The position numbers and the translations under genes are program-made. The notes beneath the pieces were generated by a model. The model made no database searches. It had not been told where the DNA came from and was given only the letters and a program-made list of their open reading frames with translations. From Ancylostoma caninum (Eukaryota > Nematoda > Chromadorea > Rhabditida > Ancylostomatidae), in NCBI GenBank assembly GCA_037903475.1, contig JBAJFG010000330.1, positions 62,001-126,000 of the forward strand: DNA of 64,000 nt, read 5' to 3'. Position 1 is the stretch's first letter. Each line of letters opens with the position of its first letter. Positions 25,320-36,554 of the stretch are shown here, in pieces.

Positions 25320-25493
25320 TTAGAATGAACTTGACTATGTTTGGGTCGGTGGTGATGTTTGGGTCGGTGGTGATTATCCATTTATAGATATCAGTTGCAG
25401 GGCCTCGATCATTTCCTCCTTACTGTTGATGGCTGGATTCCTTCTTATTTCAAGAGCTTCACGTATCTTTCTTTCCACGGGGTCGCGAATGTC
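25320..25493 (-). repeat. PLE 3'-end fragment preceding copy 2 (pseudo-LTR)
   Basis: A third copy of the PLE C-terminal coding end (LQLISING stop region and GTCGCGAATG), in the same orientation as copy 2 and placed at its 5' truncation point. It joins head-to-head with copy 3 at about 25494. A partial tandem plus an inverted partial copy is a known PLE insertion geometry. Confidence 0.8.
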
Positions 25494-25496
25494 GTA

Positions 25497-25926
25497 CTGT
25501 TGGAAACCGTATCATTCGCTACATGGTGCAGTCCTTGTTATGCCACATGTCAACGAATACTTGGCAAATTGCATCAACTGTGCTGTGAAAAAATCGAAAA
25601 TTCCAGCACAACTCGTTTTTCGTCCACCACGGAGTTTAAAAGATTTGCTGACTTCATCAAGACAGTACGAAAACACATGTGCAAGAAAACATTGTAATAT
25701 CTGCGTGGAGAAGCAAATCTGCGGAAACGCCTTTTCAAGACACCGGACACTACGGCACACCATGGAATGTCCTCCTAAGCTGGAAGTAGTGGTGTTGCAT
25801 AGAAACATTCGCGACCCCGTGGAAGGAAAGATACGTGAAGCTCTTGAAATAGGAAGAAGGTATCCAGCCATCAACAGTAAGGAGGAAATGACCGAGGCCC
25901 TGCAACTGATATCTATAAATGGATAA
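25497..25926 (+). pseudogene. PLE C-terminal coding fragment, GIY-YIG core deleted
   Basis: The open frame joins the flank of the PLE tail at 25493 to SYCWKPYHSLHG and continues through the Cys cluster CARKHCNICVEKQIC directly into NAFSRHRTLRHTME and the common end EALQLISING. The missing 44 codons have the same boundaries as in copy 2, so both descend from one deleted parent, which fits the duplication. There is no RT domain. Confidence 0.85.
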
Positions 25927-26109
25927 TCACCTCCGACCCAAACATCACCACCGACCCAAACATAGTCAAGTTCATTCTAAGCGGCACACACCCAGCCTGC
26001 GGCCATTGGTGACATCACTCGCTGCAATACACTAACACTGTATGTTTGTATGTTTGACATTGTACATTGTGACTGTGAACGTGTATTCAGTGCTCATTAT
26101 GTCGTAGAG

Positions 26110-26155
26110 ATTCATTGCCTGATGATGGGATTAAAACCCGAAACGTCGCGTGAAT
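26110..26155 (+). ncRNA. Hammerhead-ribozyme-like motif of PLE copy 3
   Basis: ATTCATTGC pairs with GCGTGAAT (stem I, best of the three copies), followed by CTGATGA, then GGGATTAAAACCC where one base change shortens stem II to about three pairs, then GAAACGTC. It is probably less stable than in copies 1 and 2. Confidence 0.62.
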
Positions 26156-27347
26156 AAAGAAGAACTACCATCCACAAGCTTCTTTCCACTTCATCAATCA
26201 CTTATTTTTTGTTGATCATGATGATCAGGAAGATGAAGATCATCGGCACTGATGAGTTCTTCGCTGACGATTTCCATTAGGGCAGAAATGTCTAACCGCA
26301 CATCTGATGTTGTAGTTGTTCTGTTGGCATTTTGGTCACAAACTGTACCACAGTTGCTCTCGGGCAACTCCATTCTACATCCTAGACAGGAATAACAGTA
26401 GTTTCTGCGATTGAGGATGCGGCAGTCGGCAATTACGGCTTCGAGACGGCCTCTATAAATTCACGATAGGGTGCGTGTGCCTGACGCACGCATCCATTTC
26501 CAAAGAACTTTCAATGAGGACAGGTGAACCCGGCAGCTGTGCTCATGTGCAGCTTCATATAGTGACAGGTGGAAACTGACAACAAAATAAATAGCCAAAG
26601 TTGCAGCTCGAAATCTGCGGAAACATTGGATATAAGTAAAGATAGAAATCTACATAAATTTAACTGTTGTTCAGCCGCAACAAAATTTTGCTGTTAAATC
26701 GAAACTGGCTGTACAGCACTGCACTTTCGGCGAGGATCCAGCAAAACAGTATACTAGAATGTGATTTGATTGCTCGGAAAACTTCTGAAACCGAAGAAAT
26801 CGAGAAAATCGACATAGACAAAGAATGTTATCATACCAAATCCGAGGCAAAGGATGTGAGCGAACAATATCATCCTCTGTAACAAAGCGCTAGAACATAT
26901 TGCGAAATAAGTATGTCTGCCGCCGGGTGACTCGTCGCCTGAGGGAGCGGAGGGCATACCGATTTGTTCCGTTCTCGAATAGAATTGAGTTAAACGTTCG
27001 CAGAAAAAAGATGGGAAAGATCTTATCCCCTCTATAGTAAAGCGCTAGGACATTCTGCGAAATATGTCTGTTTATCCTAGGATCAGTGTCAGTGTCGATT
27101 TTTTCCGTTTCCGAATAGAATCCTCGAAGAAAATCACTGTCATGCGCGAATCGCGGTGAAGCTGCGCTTCGTGTGGATGACAGTGATATTCTTCAAGTAT
27201 ACCTGGCCCAGAGGTGACGTGGCGCACGGATCCGAGATCAAAGAAAGATTCGAAAGGAATGACGAGCGAAGTCCGATTTCGTACGTATTTATTCAGCTAC
27301 AGAAGACGAGAGCGGCACTTGAATAATCAGACGATTTCGAAGGTAGT

Positions 27348-27497
27348 ATGGCTAAAGGTGAGTCCCTGTTCGTTAATTTGTCTGATACAACAGTTCAAGG
27401 AGGACAGCTTGCGCTATGCGATCGCTTCCTGTTTCAGGAACAGAAGCAGTTAAGCAGATCATTTGACTGTGCTGAATTCTTCCTCTCTTTCAAGTGA
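27348..27497 (+). CDS. Small ORF, 49 residues, unknown
   Basis: MAKGESLFVNLSDTTVQGGQ, then LALCDRFLFQEQKQLSRSFD and CAEFFLSFK before a TGA. The first half lies in the inverted-repeat arm and is also present, mirrored, at 19370-19420. A GTGAGT donor-like site overlaps codons 4-6. It could be the remains of a host exon or a chance frame. Confidence 0.2.
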   Translation: MAKGESLFVNLSDTTVQGGQLALCDRFLFQEQKQLSRSFDCAEFFLSFK

Positions 27498-27522
27498 GAT
27501 CGTTGCCAGCCGATGAAAATCG

Positions 27523-28300
27523 TTGACAGTGTCAAAACTCCGTGGAACTGTTTATTCTTTTAATTTATCTATTTGTCTAACATCCTGTGCCAGCAACGTC
27601 ATGGAAAGGATTGTTTGTGAACAGTTGTATCATTACCTCAAAGCCAAAGAATTGATCTCAACAGTTCAACATGGTTTCCTAGGTAAAAGACTCCATTATC
27701 ACGGAATTGATGTCCCGTCTACCCGTCTGGCAAGGAACCATTGATTTTGAAGGGTACCCTGCCGCTTGCTTCATTGACTATCTCGATGCGTTTGACTCGG
27801 TTCCACCGGATCTCCTGTTTGCAAAAATTACTACATATGGAATTCATGGTAGTCTTTTAAAATTTCTTCAGGCATTCCTGAGTGATCGCACACAGCAAGC
27901 CCACGTCAATGATGCTTTCTCTGTATTATTCCACCGCCAGCGGAGTCTCTCAGGGTACCTGCATTGGTCCACTATTGTTTATTTTATACATAAATGATCT
28001 GCCTGACTGCCTCCCCACTGGCGTTCACTGCTCCATCTACGCTGATGACTGTAAACTCTACACTGTTAATAACCATCACCTTGTGCAACCTGCGCTAGAA
28101 GCAGTATTGAAATGGACTTCAAGGTCCTAGAAATTTGCGCGAAAAAAAAAACCGCGGTGATGCTTCTGAGCTCACATCGCCCTCGGGATTGTCACTTTCA
28201 CCTTGGAAAGCATGAGCTACAAGTTTTGCACTCCGTTCGAGACCTTGGGATATGTTACACAGATAGAATTAGCTTTGACCCCTTCATCGCCGAGTAGTTG
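27523..28300 (+). pseudogene. CR1/jockey-type LINE reverse transcriptase fragment
   Basis: Three frames in series cover the central RT domain of a non-LTR retrotransposon: SCASNVMERIVCEQLYHYLK and VQHGFLGKR (motif 0-1), PAACFIDYLDAFDSVPPDLL (motif A with catalytic Asp), SGVSQGTCIGPLLFILYIND (motif B) and IYADDCKLYTVNNH (motif C, YADD). Then LHSVRDLGICYTDRISF (motif E region). At least three frameshifts. The endonuclease domain and 3' end are absent. This clade is distinct from the RTE pieces at 43958 and 50150. Confidence 0.88.
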
Positions 28301-31048
28301 GCCGTGCTCATACTATGTAGAGTGGACGGCAATGGCGGTGGCCCATCCGCGGCCTCGCGAAGGACGCAGCGCGACCGCTCCGCGCTCGCCAGGATCGGTG
28401 TCGCCTGCCGCCAGAATGCTATACAAAGGCTCTTTTCTTCCCGATTTGGTCGATAAGCCTTAAAATTGGGTAGAAAAACTGCTAGAAATAACATAACAAC
28501 AACAGAACACATCGGTGTGCGGCGCGTCTGCGCGACATTTCTAGAGGCTGCGAATGGGCCAACGCTGTTGACGTCCACTGTAGGTCCAACCACATCCTTA
28601 AGGCGTTCTCAACTAGGAAACTAGATACACTTTTCCAACTCTTCCAGTCATAGGCTATTGTATAAGGTTGAGGAATTATAAATGTAGGTGAGTGTGTGTT
28701 CATTTTGCAGGTGAGTGTGTGTTCATTTTAAAGAGCAATCCATTCCGCATCTATTAATACAGTAAATGCTTACATTCCTTCTTCGTTCGATTTTTAAATA
28801 AATTTCAAGGCGACAGATCAGAAGTGTTGAATTTTCAGCTGCATGTTGTACAACCTTGGATAAGGGACATCCCCCGTAGACCTGCACCAAACCTCATGAA
28901 ATGCCGTCAGAGAAAGTTTGTTCTGCCCCCCGGTCACATCCGTGCAGAAAACGACTCCACGAAAATATCTCAAACTTGGGTAATTGAACCGAAATTCATG
29001 ATGCCAATCAGTTTTTCGACTGCATGCATTTCAAAATTCGGATTTCGGTGTCCTTCAAATTACCGCTTCATAGCCTAGGTCTGACACTACCAAAATGTTG
29101 GTTGTATCCATGGACCAATCGTTCCTTGGAGGAGAAAAACTTCAAAAAGTTCGACGGAACCAAAATTAGGATAAGTCAACATTTTGATTAACAGCAAGCA
29201 GAACTCTATAACAAGGGCATTGGTTTCCTGTGTGGAAGAAGCCGAAGAGTCATTGGTTAAGAAAAAGAGTATATCTTGGATTGGGCTATTGAACCTTTGT
29301 CCCGACAAAAATTTTTATTTGCTCCTCAAACGGACGTTTATAATTCCTCAACCTAATGCTTCAGTATGGTCCCCGTCAAAAAAGGCCTTACTTATTGACA
29401 ACTAGAAAATATCTAGAAGGAATGGGATTTCCGATTTGACCAAATATGACAGGATATGTCGACTCGAAACCACCTCCGTGAATTTTAGACGAATCATCGA
29501 CGATCGAAATCTAATTTCCAAGATAATCTCAGGAGAAGTAGACATTGATTTGGGAACACTTTTTTTGCGTCCAAATTTCAGCGGCAGAACAAGAGGTCAC
29601 CAATACAGATTCGGAAAAAGAAATTAATTGAGTTAGTCATGGCAATTAATTATTAGCAACTAATTATGAAAAAAGCACGGTTGCAGCAGTATCGCGAGTC
29701 CTTTGTCGTTCGTACGATTTCATTCTGGAATTCTTCGCCAGCGTCAGTTCTGTGTTCCTCGTCTTCGGCATCGTTCGACTCTAACCCCGCGGATTATCTT
29801 TGTAATTTGAGGTTTCATTAGAATCTTCAATCGGTCTTGTTTTGAAGTCTTTTCCGAATAAGTTCAGTTTTACCGCGGCACATCCACTCTCCCATCTGCG
29901 GTTTCCATCACTGAGCATTTCACCGCACAATTCTGACTCCTGTTATGAGAACCTATTTTACAGTTTTCTTAGCGTTCCGTCTAAATTTTCGGCACTGTGT
30001 TTTCCTACACTAACATTAGTTTTTACCAATGCTGCCCTTTTCCTTGAGCGTACCAACTCGCTTCCACAAACATCTTACAGGGGCCTTCCCAGCTAACCTC
30101 CGCACCCAGGTGCGCTCGTGAAACTCGGGGTTGCGGCTTTGCGCAAGGCATTCTGATTGGATAACGAATAGCAGTTAAAATGGCAGGAGCTTACTATCCC
30201 TGCACCGCAACTAGCGAACCGAACGTCGTGCCACGCGGGCGTTTAACCTCAAACTAGGGTAATTAAACCTTTACTTAAGACTTCTAGAATCAACAACTTG
30301 CGAGCGGTACCAAAAATAACAAAACTGATGGCTTCATAATATCATTGGCAACATTCGCAGTAAATAATTTAATTTTATCAATAGCAAAAATATGTATTTC
30401 ATTCACAAATAATGATGGTGTTAACAAAATAATGATAAATGATAATAGTGGAATGAAACTATCGCAAATGTCATGGCAAAATAATGTCATAAAGTGAGAG
30501 ATATACATAAAATTGTAGAGATGAGAAAGAATATTGAATGGTCAATCGCAAAATTAATACATGAAGAAAACAATCGCAAGAGAAGAAAAGAGATAAAATA
30601 TCTTCGTAGCGTTGCAATTCGCATTCGCGCTAGCGTCCGAATTCGCATTCGCGCATTTGCCGTTTCCTTTTATACTGTGCTTATCTCCTCAGCAATAGAC
30701 AGATGTCTTGGGAACGTGAGCAAAACTTCTGAATCGCGTTCCCCGCGATAGCAGTTTCGATCAAGTCAATAATTGTTATTACCTATCTCGTTTTCCAATA
30801 ATTATGTGTGAATCATGTCATTGACGAAATATAAATCAATCAAATCAATTAATTCAACTTCCCATTAAGAACACGAGACGTACGTGTGTCGCGTTAATGA
30901 GGTAAAGAGTGTTTAAAAAACAATGAATGAAGAACAAGAAAGGAGTTGATTTTTTAAATGTACGCAACTTATGTCTTCTTATTTGAATTTATTTTTATTC
31001 CTTGAACGTATCTCTACTCTTTGAGCTTATTTCATGCCGTTGTTCTTC
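28301..31048. other. Gene-free DNA; decayed repeat ends
   Basis: 28301-28480 may hold the decayed end of the LINE fragment (a second strand-ambiguous frame covers it). The motif AGGTTGAGGAATTATAAA at 28668-28685 is inverted at about 29340-29357, suggesting a ~0.7-kb TIR element with no coding capacity seen. The rest is AT-rich without supported genes. Confidence 0.4.
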
Positions 31049-31073
31049 ATCGGAATCCGATACGACAAAAATT

Positions 31074-31117
31074 ACGTATCGATCCTTACCGGATAGATAC
31101 GGAAAAGGATCGATACG
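31074..31117. repeat. Hairpin around ACGTATCGATCCTT
   Basis: ACGTATCGATCCTT at 31074 pairs with AAGGATCGATACGT ending at 31117, with a 16-base loop. It lies within a 100-bp block (31049-31150) of related GATCC/GGATCG motifs. Confidence 0.6.
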
Positions 31118-31620
31118 TGCCTTTTCTCATCCGACCGGATCGGACTCCGATGCACTATAAATGTAGCTTATGAATTCACCCTCAGTTTCACACACTCGGA
31201 CCATTTGATCACGTATTTACCACTAACGTCATGAATTACAGCTCATGCAATGCGAGCGAATTATGCGACTGTTTGTACTGCACGCATATCAACATCATCT
31301 GCTATTGTAAATTGCTATGTTCTATCGACCTATAGATATTGGACATATAACAGATGTGACGTACTTAGGGAATTTTACAGTTGTCAGCATTGTGCAGCAC
31401 GGCGCAGCGCGAAAAGTCAATCGCTGCGAGCTACTTCTCGCGCGTTAGGAGCCTTCTACTGTGCCGCTTCGACGCAGCGGCAAAAAGTGCCTCGGACGAT
31501 TTCTTGCCGTAACCAGCGGTGCGAGCTCGCAAACTAATGCGCTCCGGCAAAAAGTTTACAAAGACCTCCTCTGTGTCAATTGCCGCCGAGCTCGCGCTAG
31601 CTCGAACTGTGCTGCGGCAC

Positions 31621-33018
31621 TAGGAGTGTTTATACTTTTTCGCGACGCGATGGCGTCGCGGCGACGGCCACAACACGCGCGACGCGACGGGTAGCGAAGC
31701 CGTCGCGTCGCTCCGTCGCGCCATGCTGAACGTCGCAAATTTACGTACCCACGCAAAATCACATGCACCCAATCACAATCACCCCGACGTAGCGGGGATC
31801 ATGGCTTTCCACGGACTGTTTTGGACCTCGTGGTACCGTTTCTGGTCCAGAATGTTTAGAGGAAGTACTCAGCGAATTTCAGTGGTGATCCCTGCGGGGA
31901 TTCCAATTTTAGCCGGGTTCCTCGCCAAGAATATTTGTTTCCAAGATATCGAAGAAAGCATTGCGGGTTTTTCTCATTTATTTGTATGTTCAGAGATTTG
32001 TTTTTGCATTTGAGTTATCAGAATGGTTTTTGTCCTATCCATACATTGTTGTAGTCCCGTGCTTCGACACGTTATGTTTTTTTCTTTTCACTGTTCAGAT
32101 GTGTTCTAGCAGTACTGCCAGGGTTTTCCTTGTTAAAGGTATCGTTGTTCCAGTGCCTCGATTTGATGTTTTTTAGTCCTGTGCTGGTCGAATGTATGAA
32201 TTTCTGACCTAGTTGAGTTTCATTCGCTAAGCCATGTTCTAGCCCCGTGCTTTTGATCTTTTCCAATCTTTCACTAGTTAGAAGTGTTATGTTGTGATTT
32301 CTATGAGATGGGGGGTCTTGCACAGAACCATACCGGAACGTGAAAAATTATAAATGTACCGGAACGTGAAAAATTATAAGTGTCCCAGCGCAGGACTATC
32401 CTACATTCACCTATAAATCAATACCGCACTGATCGAACACTGTTCTGAAGTACCTGTAAAACGATGTCTACATGAAAGGGAAGCGATTCCGATAACTCAA
32501 GTTCAGAACAAAATCTCTAGATCAATATATAGTAACATGTATACCCATATTGTGTTCTCCTACAGCTCGGCTGACCAGTTGTAAGTAGTAACCGCTTATA
32601 AACAGAAGACAACATCAGAAACATAAAAAAACTCACAAAATTACTACCTAAAAAGCATACGACGCGTCCAGGTTCGTTCACATTCACATCTCCAACTGAA
32701 TTCGTCTTAATCCTTAGGTTTTGAGCCAAAACCACTCGAAAAACTATGGAACAGTGGTCAATTCTAGTCCGCAACATCAGCGAAACCATCGCGTCGCGTC
32801 TGCTAGCAGGCGCGACGCGAATTCGTCCCATCGCGTCGTTTTTCAAGAAAAAAGTATAAACAGGGCGCGACGTCGCCCGGCGACGTCGCGTCGCGATGGG
32901 GATCGCCAACTACCACATCGCGACCATTGTTTGTGCATGCATCCACTCGGGACCCATCGCATTTGAATAGTTTGCTGGGACGCGACGGTCGCGTCGCGCC
33001 GAAGTATAAACACTCCTA
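31621..33018. mobile_element. TA-flanked 1.4-kb TIR element, non-coding
   Basis: Inverted ends GGAGTGTTTATACTT (31623 onwards, and complement ending at 33016) sit next to TA on both sides. CGCGACGCGAC-type subterminal repeats lie inside each end, including a dense palindromic CG block at 32780-32900. Near the middle (32334-32389) a 28-base unit, CCGGAACGTGAAAAATTATA plus eight bases, occurs twice in tandem. There is no transposase, so it is likely a Tc1/mariner-class MITE. TIR-proximal CpG density is unusual for this AT-rich genome. Confidence 0.72.
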
Positions 33019-35237
33019 CTGTATGCTTGACCATAGGGTGCGGCGCGGAGCGTCAAAACTGTAAAAAGCCCTATACCGAAACATGATTCAATGGTTCTTC
33101 CTTCTATACGTATGCCTAACATTCACCGAAAAATCACTCCCTGATGTTTGTTGGCTGTTTCAGTTTCATGGAATCGAACATTATGAGAGGTCGCACAGCA
33201 AGGCTCACAGTACTATTAGTTCAGTTTCTCTCCACCTTTCGACTTCTCGTTGGGCGAGATCCGTGAGTTTCTTTGAAATTTTTTTTTCTAAATAAGAGAA
33301 AGTTTTCCCCGAATCTTAGAAAAACTCACTCTACGCAGGAAGATCAGGTGACTCCAGTTAGAGAATATGTTGCTATTTTGCAATAGGTCATTGTCGCATG
33401 TAATATTCTCTACGTGTAATGTTTTGCATGTGGGTTATTGTCAAACGGTACCACCTGCAGATAACTCCAGTTACATTTGCTGCACTTGCTCTGTTTCTGA
33501 AGCGTACCTTGGTGATTATACAGTAAAAATGATGAGTAGAGACCACTAATTATTTTATGAGCACTCCGCTGGCGTCCTGAGCACAGATTTCTATCATGCA
33601 AAGTTAACGCTCCGTAGTTGGTGGAGGTATTAGACATAAGCTCAAAATCGTGAAGAATCTGAGGGCTAATGAGCCGTTTGCCTCTAAAATTATCGAAATT
33701 TAGACAAGTCCTGAGAGCGGGTATTTATCGACTTCGACAGAGCAGAACTTGCTGGTTTTTCTAGCGAAGCATATGTGGCTTTTTGCACCGAATAACAAAT
33801 GAGGATGATTCTTACTGTACTGCATCAAAATAGCGCACGGAGTGGGTAGTCTAGTAGGAACACCAGGGAAAGCTAAGAAATTGATCGGACCACTAATCAT
33901 TAGGAAAAGTGAAAAATACAGCCTTTGAAGGCTTTTTTAGACGCTCCCTTCATTTCAGCAGTAACGAACATATTCTAAGCCTGTATCAAGGTAGAGCAGA
34001 ACTAGCTCTACAACTCCCTTACCACTACTAAATTTTATGTACTGCAATTAAGGACAGTTCTTGATTTTTGAAGAGAAGTCCAACAGAACGTTTGCACCAA
34101 GCTATTATTGATGTCAACCATGAGATGGAAAAGGACGGATGGGTACTGAAACCGCGAAAACCCCATATGTGTGCACATATTAGGTTGTCGCACAATAAGT
34201 GGCCGCAACCTTCCTTGAAGTTCATAGATGCATTAATTGAAAAGCTAGATAGACAACTTCGAGCTATTATGAAGAGCAAGAACTGCTCTATCTGCATTCC
34301 GAAAAGACTTCCTCAATCACCTTTTTTGACTTTTCTCTAGACGACATTTTACAGGCAAAACATGGTTTTTGTACTCTCCCAATTCTTAGACTATTTTTCT
34401 GCCCGAATAGAATGAAAGCGGATTAGGCGTTCGTTGTGCATTTGGCCGGGTAGTCTTGTTATAAGGACACAGAAGCTATGACTAGAAAAGCACTCCCAGA
34501 AAGATACGAGTTTTCAACTTTGACCAGGTGGTCATGAGACTTCTCAGATATGAACGCCTAGTTCTGTGGGCGAGATGAGAATTCCGAAACAGTCCGACAC
34601 CACTTGCTTTAATCTTTCTAATAAACACTGTTGCAAAATTTTCAAGAAAAGTGGGCTGAGCCTCTTCTAATAATGAGTGGACATTGCTTTTTCTGATGGA
34701 TAAAATGCTTCTCGAGATGTCCGACAGTAGCTACACCAGGCCAAGAGTAGATTTTACTGAAAGCCTCGCCTGTTTCCACTTGGGGCTCTGCTTCGAGATC
34801 CGGTTGAAAATGCCTGCCCTGGTGAGCCGAAGAAGTGCATGTCCACACTGTCCATTTACATAGGTTCACATCCTACTGAGAAAAATTTCACTGAGTTGGA
34901 TCTCTCTTTGTAATATTGTGCTGACCACACCATTCCCTAATAGAATATCTTTTTCAACTTGCAGTGAATCCACTTCTTGTCCAGAAAATTTATATGAATC
35001 AATGTGTACTGAAAATTGACTTTCGCACTTTGTTGACTCCTGTGATTTAGGCTTTCTTCCTCACATAGGTTTCACTGTACCATGAAAATCTGCAGAAAAT
35101 GCTGATCATAATATTTTGTATTGCTAAAGGAAATCTCAGTTTGAGCTGAGTTACGCATCTTGGAATGAGCGCCTTCAAAACGGCCATTATTTGTGGAACA
35201 ATCTAATAGCAAAGCTGAACAGTGGACTGCTTTGCAG
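33019..35237. other. Upstream region of the CNNM gene; no exon confirmed
   Basis: The CNNM exon at 35238 starts inside a codon, so at least one upstream coding exon with the signal sequence must exist, probably here or further upstream. I could not identify it. The longest protein-like frame is 34068-34340 (plus: HQAIIDVNHEMEKDGWVLKP followed by a helical basic run), which has no clear splice sites. Confidence 0.35.
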
Positions 35238-36554
35238 ACCTGAGATCTTCGGAATACGAATACGCAAAAATTCCGCGGAGGTGACCAAGAACACCGAAGT
35301 TTTCTTCACAGTTTTTGGGACAGACCTTCCACCAGATGGGTACTTTTTATCAACAACTGATCGATGTGAGGTAAGGAGTATTGTGCGATTCGTTTTCTCT
35401 TATTTCTCTGCAATAATTTGTTCGAAGGTGTAAAATAAACATCGCTAGTACAGGTTCTATAATAAGAGAACATGAAAATTATCGCAATGCCAAAATTTAA
35501 TTTGTACTTGACGGAAACTAACACATCATGCTTATTTGGCAACTTTGTACAAATCACTACCACCTCTGAGATGGAACAATTCACTAACCATTTCTCTCTC
35601 GGCATCAGATGGCGATGCTGCATTTTTGTCTCAGCTGTTCAGGTGTTGCATTTTAAAGGCAATGTCTGGGCAAAATATCGTTTTGTGGATTCCCATTGTG
35701 TTCGTCGCCCACGGTGACGCATTGGACAAAACAATGAGAAAATTCGTTAGAACCTCCCACAGTGCGCTTGATGGGATGGGTGATGGTTCCAGGAAGTGTT
35801 CTTAAAGCTGTGCATATCCGCGCAGGTTGTCCGTCGTTGCTCATTATGCGCGCGCAGCATTTCTCGGCTAGAGCATATTTCCCTACGGCTACTGTCATAT
35901 CCAAATATTTCATCCTGCGAAAAAGCACACCGCGAGCTCTCAAACATGAATTGTGAGTTGCACAGATAGTTTAGATTCCAGTGAACAAGAAACCCGGATG
36001 AATGAGAGTTTGACCGAACCTTCCTTTGAGTTTTTTTTTTCTGGTGTGGGTTACCCATATCTGTTTCACATTTCCAGTTACCACGTTACATTTAAAATGC
36101 TACGTTCATCACTTCTCACATCCAAAATCAGAAATAACTCCATTATGGCTACGCTTTGCTCTAGAACACGTGGTATGCTTAGGCAATTATCTGATCAAAT
36201 GACTTTACCTTTGATAAGTTTTAGTTAGTATAAGAGGGAGGAAGTTCTGTACTGAAAGAACTGCCCGAAATTCTAGTTCATAACTAGGTAAGGCTAGTGG
36301 TACCAAGTGTATCTGCAAATAATGTTTATTTTAGGATTCAGGAAGAAGTGACATTCTTGACAAAATGATAATATCTTTGAAGACCGATGCAACTTTCAAA
36401 AAGTTAGTTTCAACCTCACCTCTTTACAAGACCAATAATGTGACCAAATTATCACAGTGCCGTTCGTCTCCATGCACCAGATGGAGTTCCTTTCTCAGAG
36501 AAGTACCCTACGTTTCAAGTTTGCAATAAAGCCTCAACGTCTTTGAATAAAGTA
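35238..36554 (+). CDS. CNNM exons: extracellular N-terminal domain
   Basis: Exon 35238-35370 follows CTGCTTTGCAG and encodes PEIFGIRIRKNSAEVTKNTE then VFFTVFGTDLP and FLSTTDRCE, matching the family's extracellular beta domain (family pattern: G-R, then a hydrophobic FG strand, then F-T-x-x-x-C). Exon 36335-36402 (DSGRSDILDKMIISLKTDAT) ends at a GTTAGT donor in phase 2. A 55-bp intron follows. Exon 36458-36554 (AVRLHAPDGVPFSEKYPTFQ and VCNKASTSLNKV) ends at GTAAGT. The three exons fit in phase 0-2-0. Sequence conservation is low here, as is usual for this domain. Confidence 0.75.

Larger units (their letters stand above)
22110..25493 (-). mobile_element. Penelope-like element copy 2, near full length, with leading tail
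   Basis: The longest PLE copy. Reading on the minus strand: a partial extra PLE 3' end (25493-25320), then a 5'-truncated body. The body has an N-terminal region (QWAPDLLALELDLIRQF, then DKSGAFVVMDKEMDKQLATL), a mariner insertion at 23849-25060, the QLVKTHKLPP segment, the RT and the endonuclease remnant, and finally a 3' tail with hammerhead motif ending at 22110. A partial copy in front of a truncated body is the pseudo-LTR arrangement typical of PLEs. Stops and at least one frameshift (near 23690) make it inactive. Confidence 0.88.
25497..26212 (+). mobile_element. Penelope-like element copy 3 (inverted, 5'-truncated)
   Basis: The plus strand from the SYCWKPYHSLHGAVLVMP segment to the 3' tail, the mirror image of 22110-22823. 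It includes the open frame to 25926, lacks the same 44 endonuclease codons as copy 2, and carries its own hammerhead-like motif before the terminal CTTCATCAATCA. It is part of the right arm of the inverted duplication. Confidence 0.88.
25497..27420. repeat. Right arm of large inverted duplication
   Basis: Reverse complement of 19358-22823 without the 1.54-kb TA element. It contains PLE copy 3 (25497-26212), the mirror of the Cys-rich small ORF (26198-26373, minus, with one A missing in its A run) and a conserved 71-codon frame at 26667-26882. It also carries the empty TA target at 27284-27287. The arm ends near 27420, after which unrelated sequence follows. The two arms are separated by about 2.7 kb holding the body of PLE copy 2 and the mariner. 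Confidence 0.88.

Noticed and set aside
35653..35943. Minus-strand frame of 96 codons with protein-like composition
   Set aside because: Lies within the first CNNM intron, has no splice context and no recognised motif; could not be supported.
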